6,273 nt of DNA, taken from NCBI GenBank assembly GCA_001412425.1, contig LKUH01000007.1, forward strand, positions 1 through 6,273. Direction: 5' to 3'. The DNA comes from Candidatus Cloacimonas sp. SDB. Lineage in GTDB: Bacteria > Cloacimonadota > Cloacimonadia > Cloacimonadales > TCS61. The notes under the pieces are model-generated. The model was not told the origin of the DNA, ran no database searches, and saw nothing but the letters and a program-made list of their open reading frames with translations. Positions 6,240 to 6,273 of this stretch are shown here, one piece after another. The first letter of the stretch is position 1. Every line of letters starts with the position of its first letter. The position numbers and the translations under genes are program-made.

Positions 6240-6245
6240 TTGACA
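6240..6245 (+). promoter_or_regulatory. TTGACA hexamer, possible -35 of a gene beyond the window
   Basis: A perfect sigma70 -35 hexamer lies downstream of the terminator, followed by a C-run (6249-6254). At 17-19 bp spacing the sequence is T-rich (TTTTCA and nearby) with no good -10 hexamer before the window ends, so a promoter here is unproven. No gene is visible in 6182-6273 on either strand. Confidence 0.25.
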
Positions 6246-6273
6246 TTACCCCCCGTCTTGTTTTTTCAGTAAG

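Overview
This 6.3 kb window comes from an AT-rich bacterial chromosome. The protein-coding DNA is moderately AT-rich, while the one large intergenic region is only about 24% G+C by hand count. A DUF374-type acyltransferase, a family usually linked to lipid A and outer-membrane lipid assembly, suggests a Gram-negative host. The look of the aminotransferase, Acs and OFA transporter proteins recalls anaerobic FCB-group or Cloacimonadota-like bacteria, but that placement is an impression from the sequences and not a demonstrated fact.

Layout. (1) Positions 2-1835, plus strand: a 5'-truncated DUF374 lysophospholipid-acyltransferase-like gene, then a PLP-dependent class I aminotransferase starting one base after the acyltransferase stop, so the two are probably co-transcribed. 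(2) Positions 1840-2241, minus strand: a nucleoside diphosphate kinase gene (ndk) converging on the aminotransferase. Only 4 bases separate the stop codons, and a small hairpin spans both. (3) Positions 2242-2594: a 353-bp AT-rich divergent intergenic region that must carry the promoters of ndk and acs. It contains a 13-bp palindrome and a few weaker symmetric elements. (4) Positions 2595-6140, plus strand: a full-length AMP-forming acetyl-CoA synthetase (acs) followed by an oxalate/formate-antiporter (OFA) family MFS transporter. A strong intrinsic terminator lies between them and almost touches the transporter's Shine-Dalgarno sequence. (5) Positions 6141-6273: a second strong terminator, then about 90 bp with a lone TTGACA hexamer and no gene.

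Acting together, the transporter probably moves a small monocarboxylate such as acetate, formate or pyruvate across the inner membrane, and Acs activates acetate to acetyl-CoA. This is an acetate uptake-and-activation pair. The upstream genes are housekeeping functions (envelope lipid, amino-acid metabolism, nucleotide balance) with no evident link to it.

The most unusual item is inside the transporter. Between TM1 and TM2, where OFA proteins normally have a short periplasmic loop, it has about 84 residues of charged, Lys/Glu/Leu/Ser-rich helical sequence. The DNA encoding most of it is about 23% G+C, against about 48% just downstream in the same gene. It reads as an in-frame inserted periplasmic helical domain with a different sequence history from its host gene. 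I found no CRISPR array, tRNA, rRNA, insertion sequence or phage gene.
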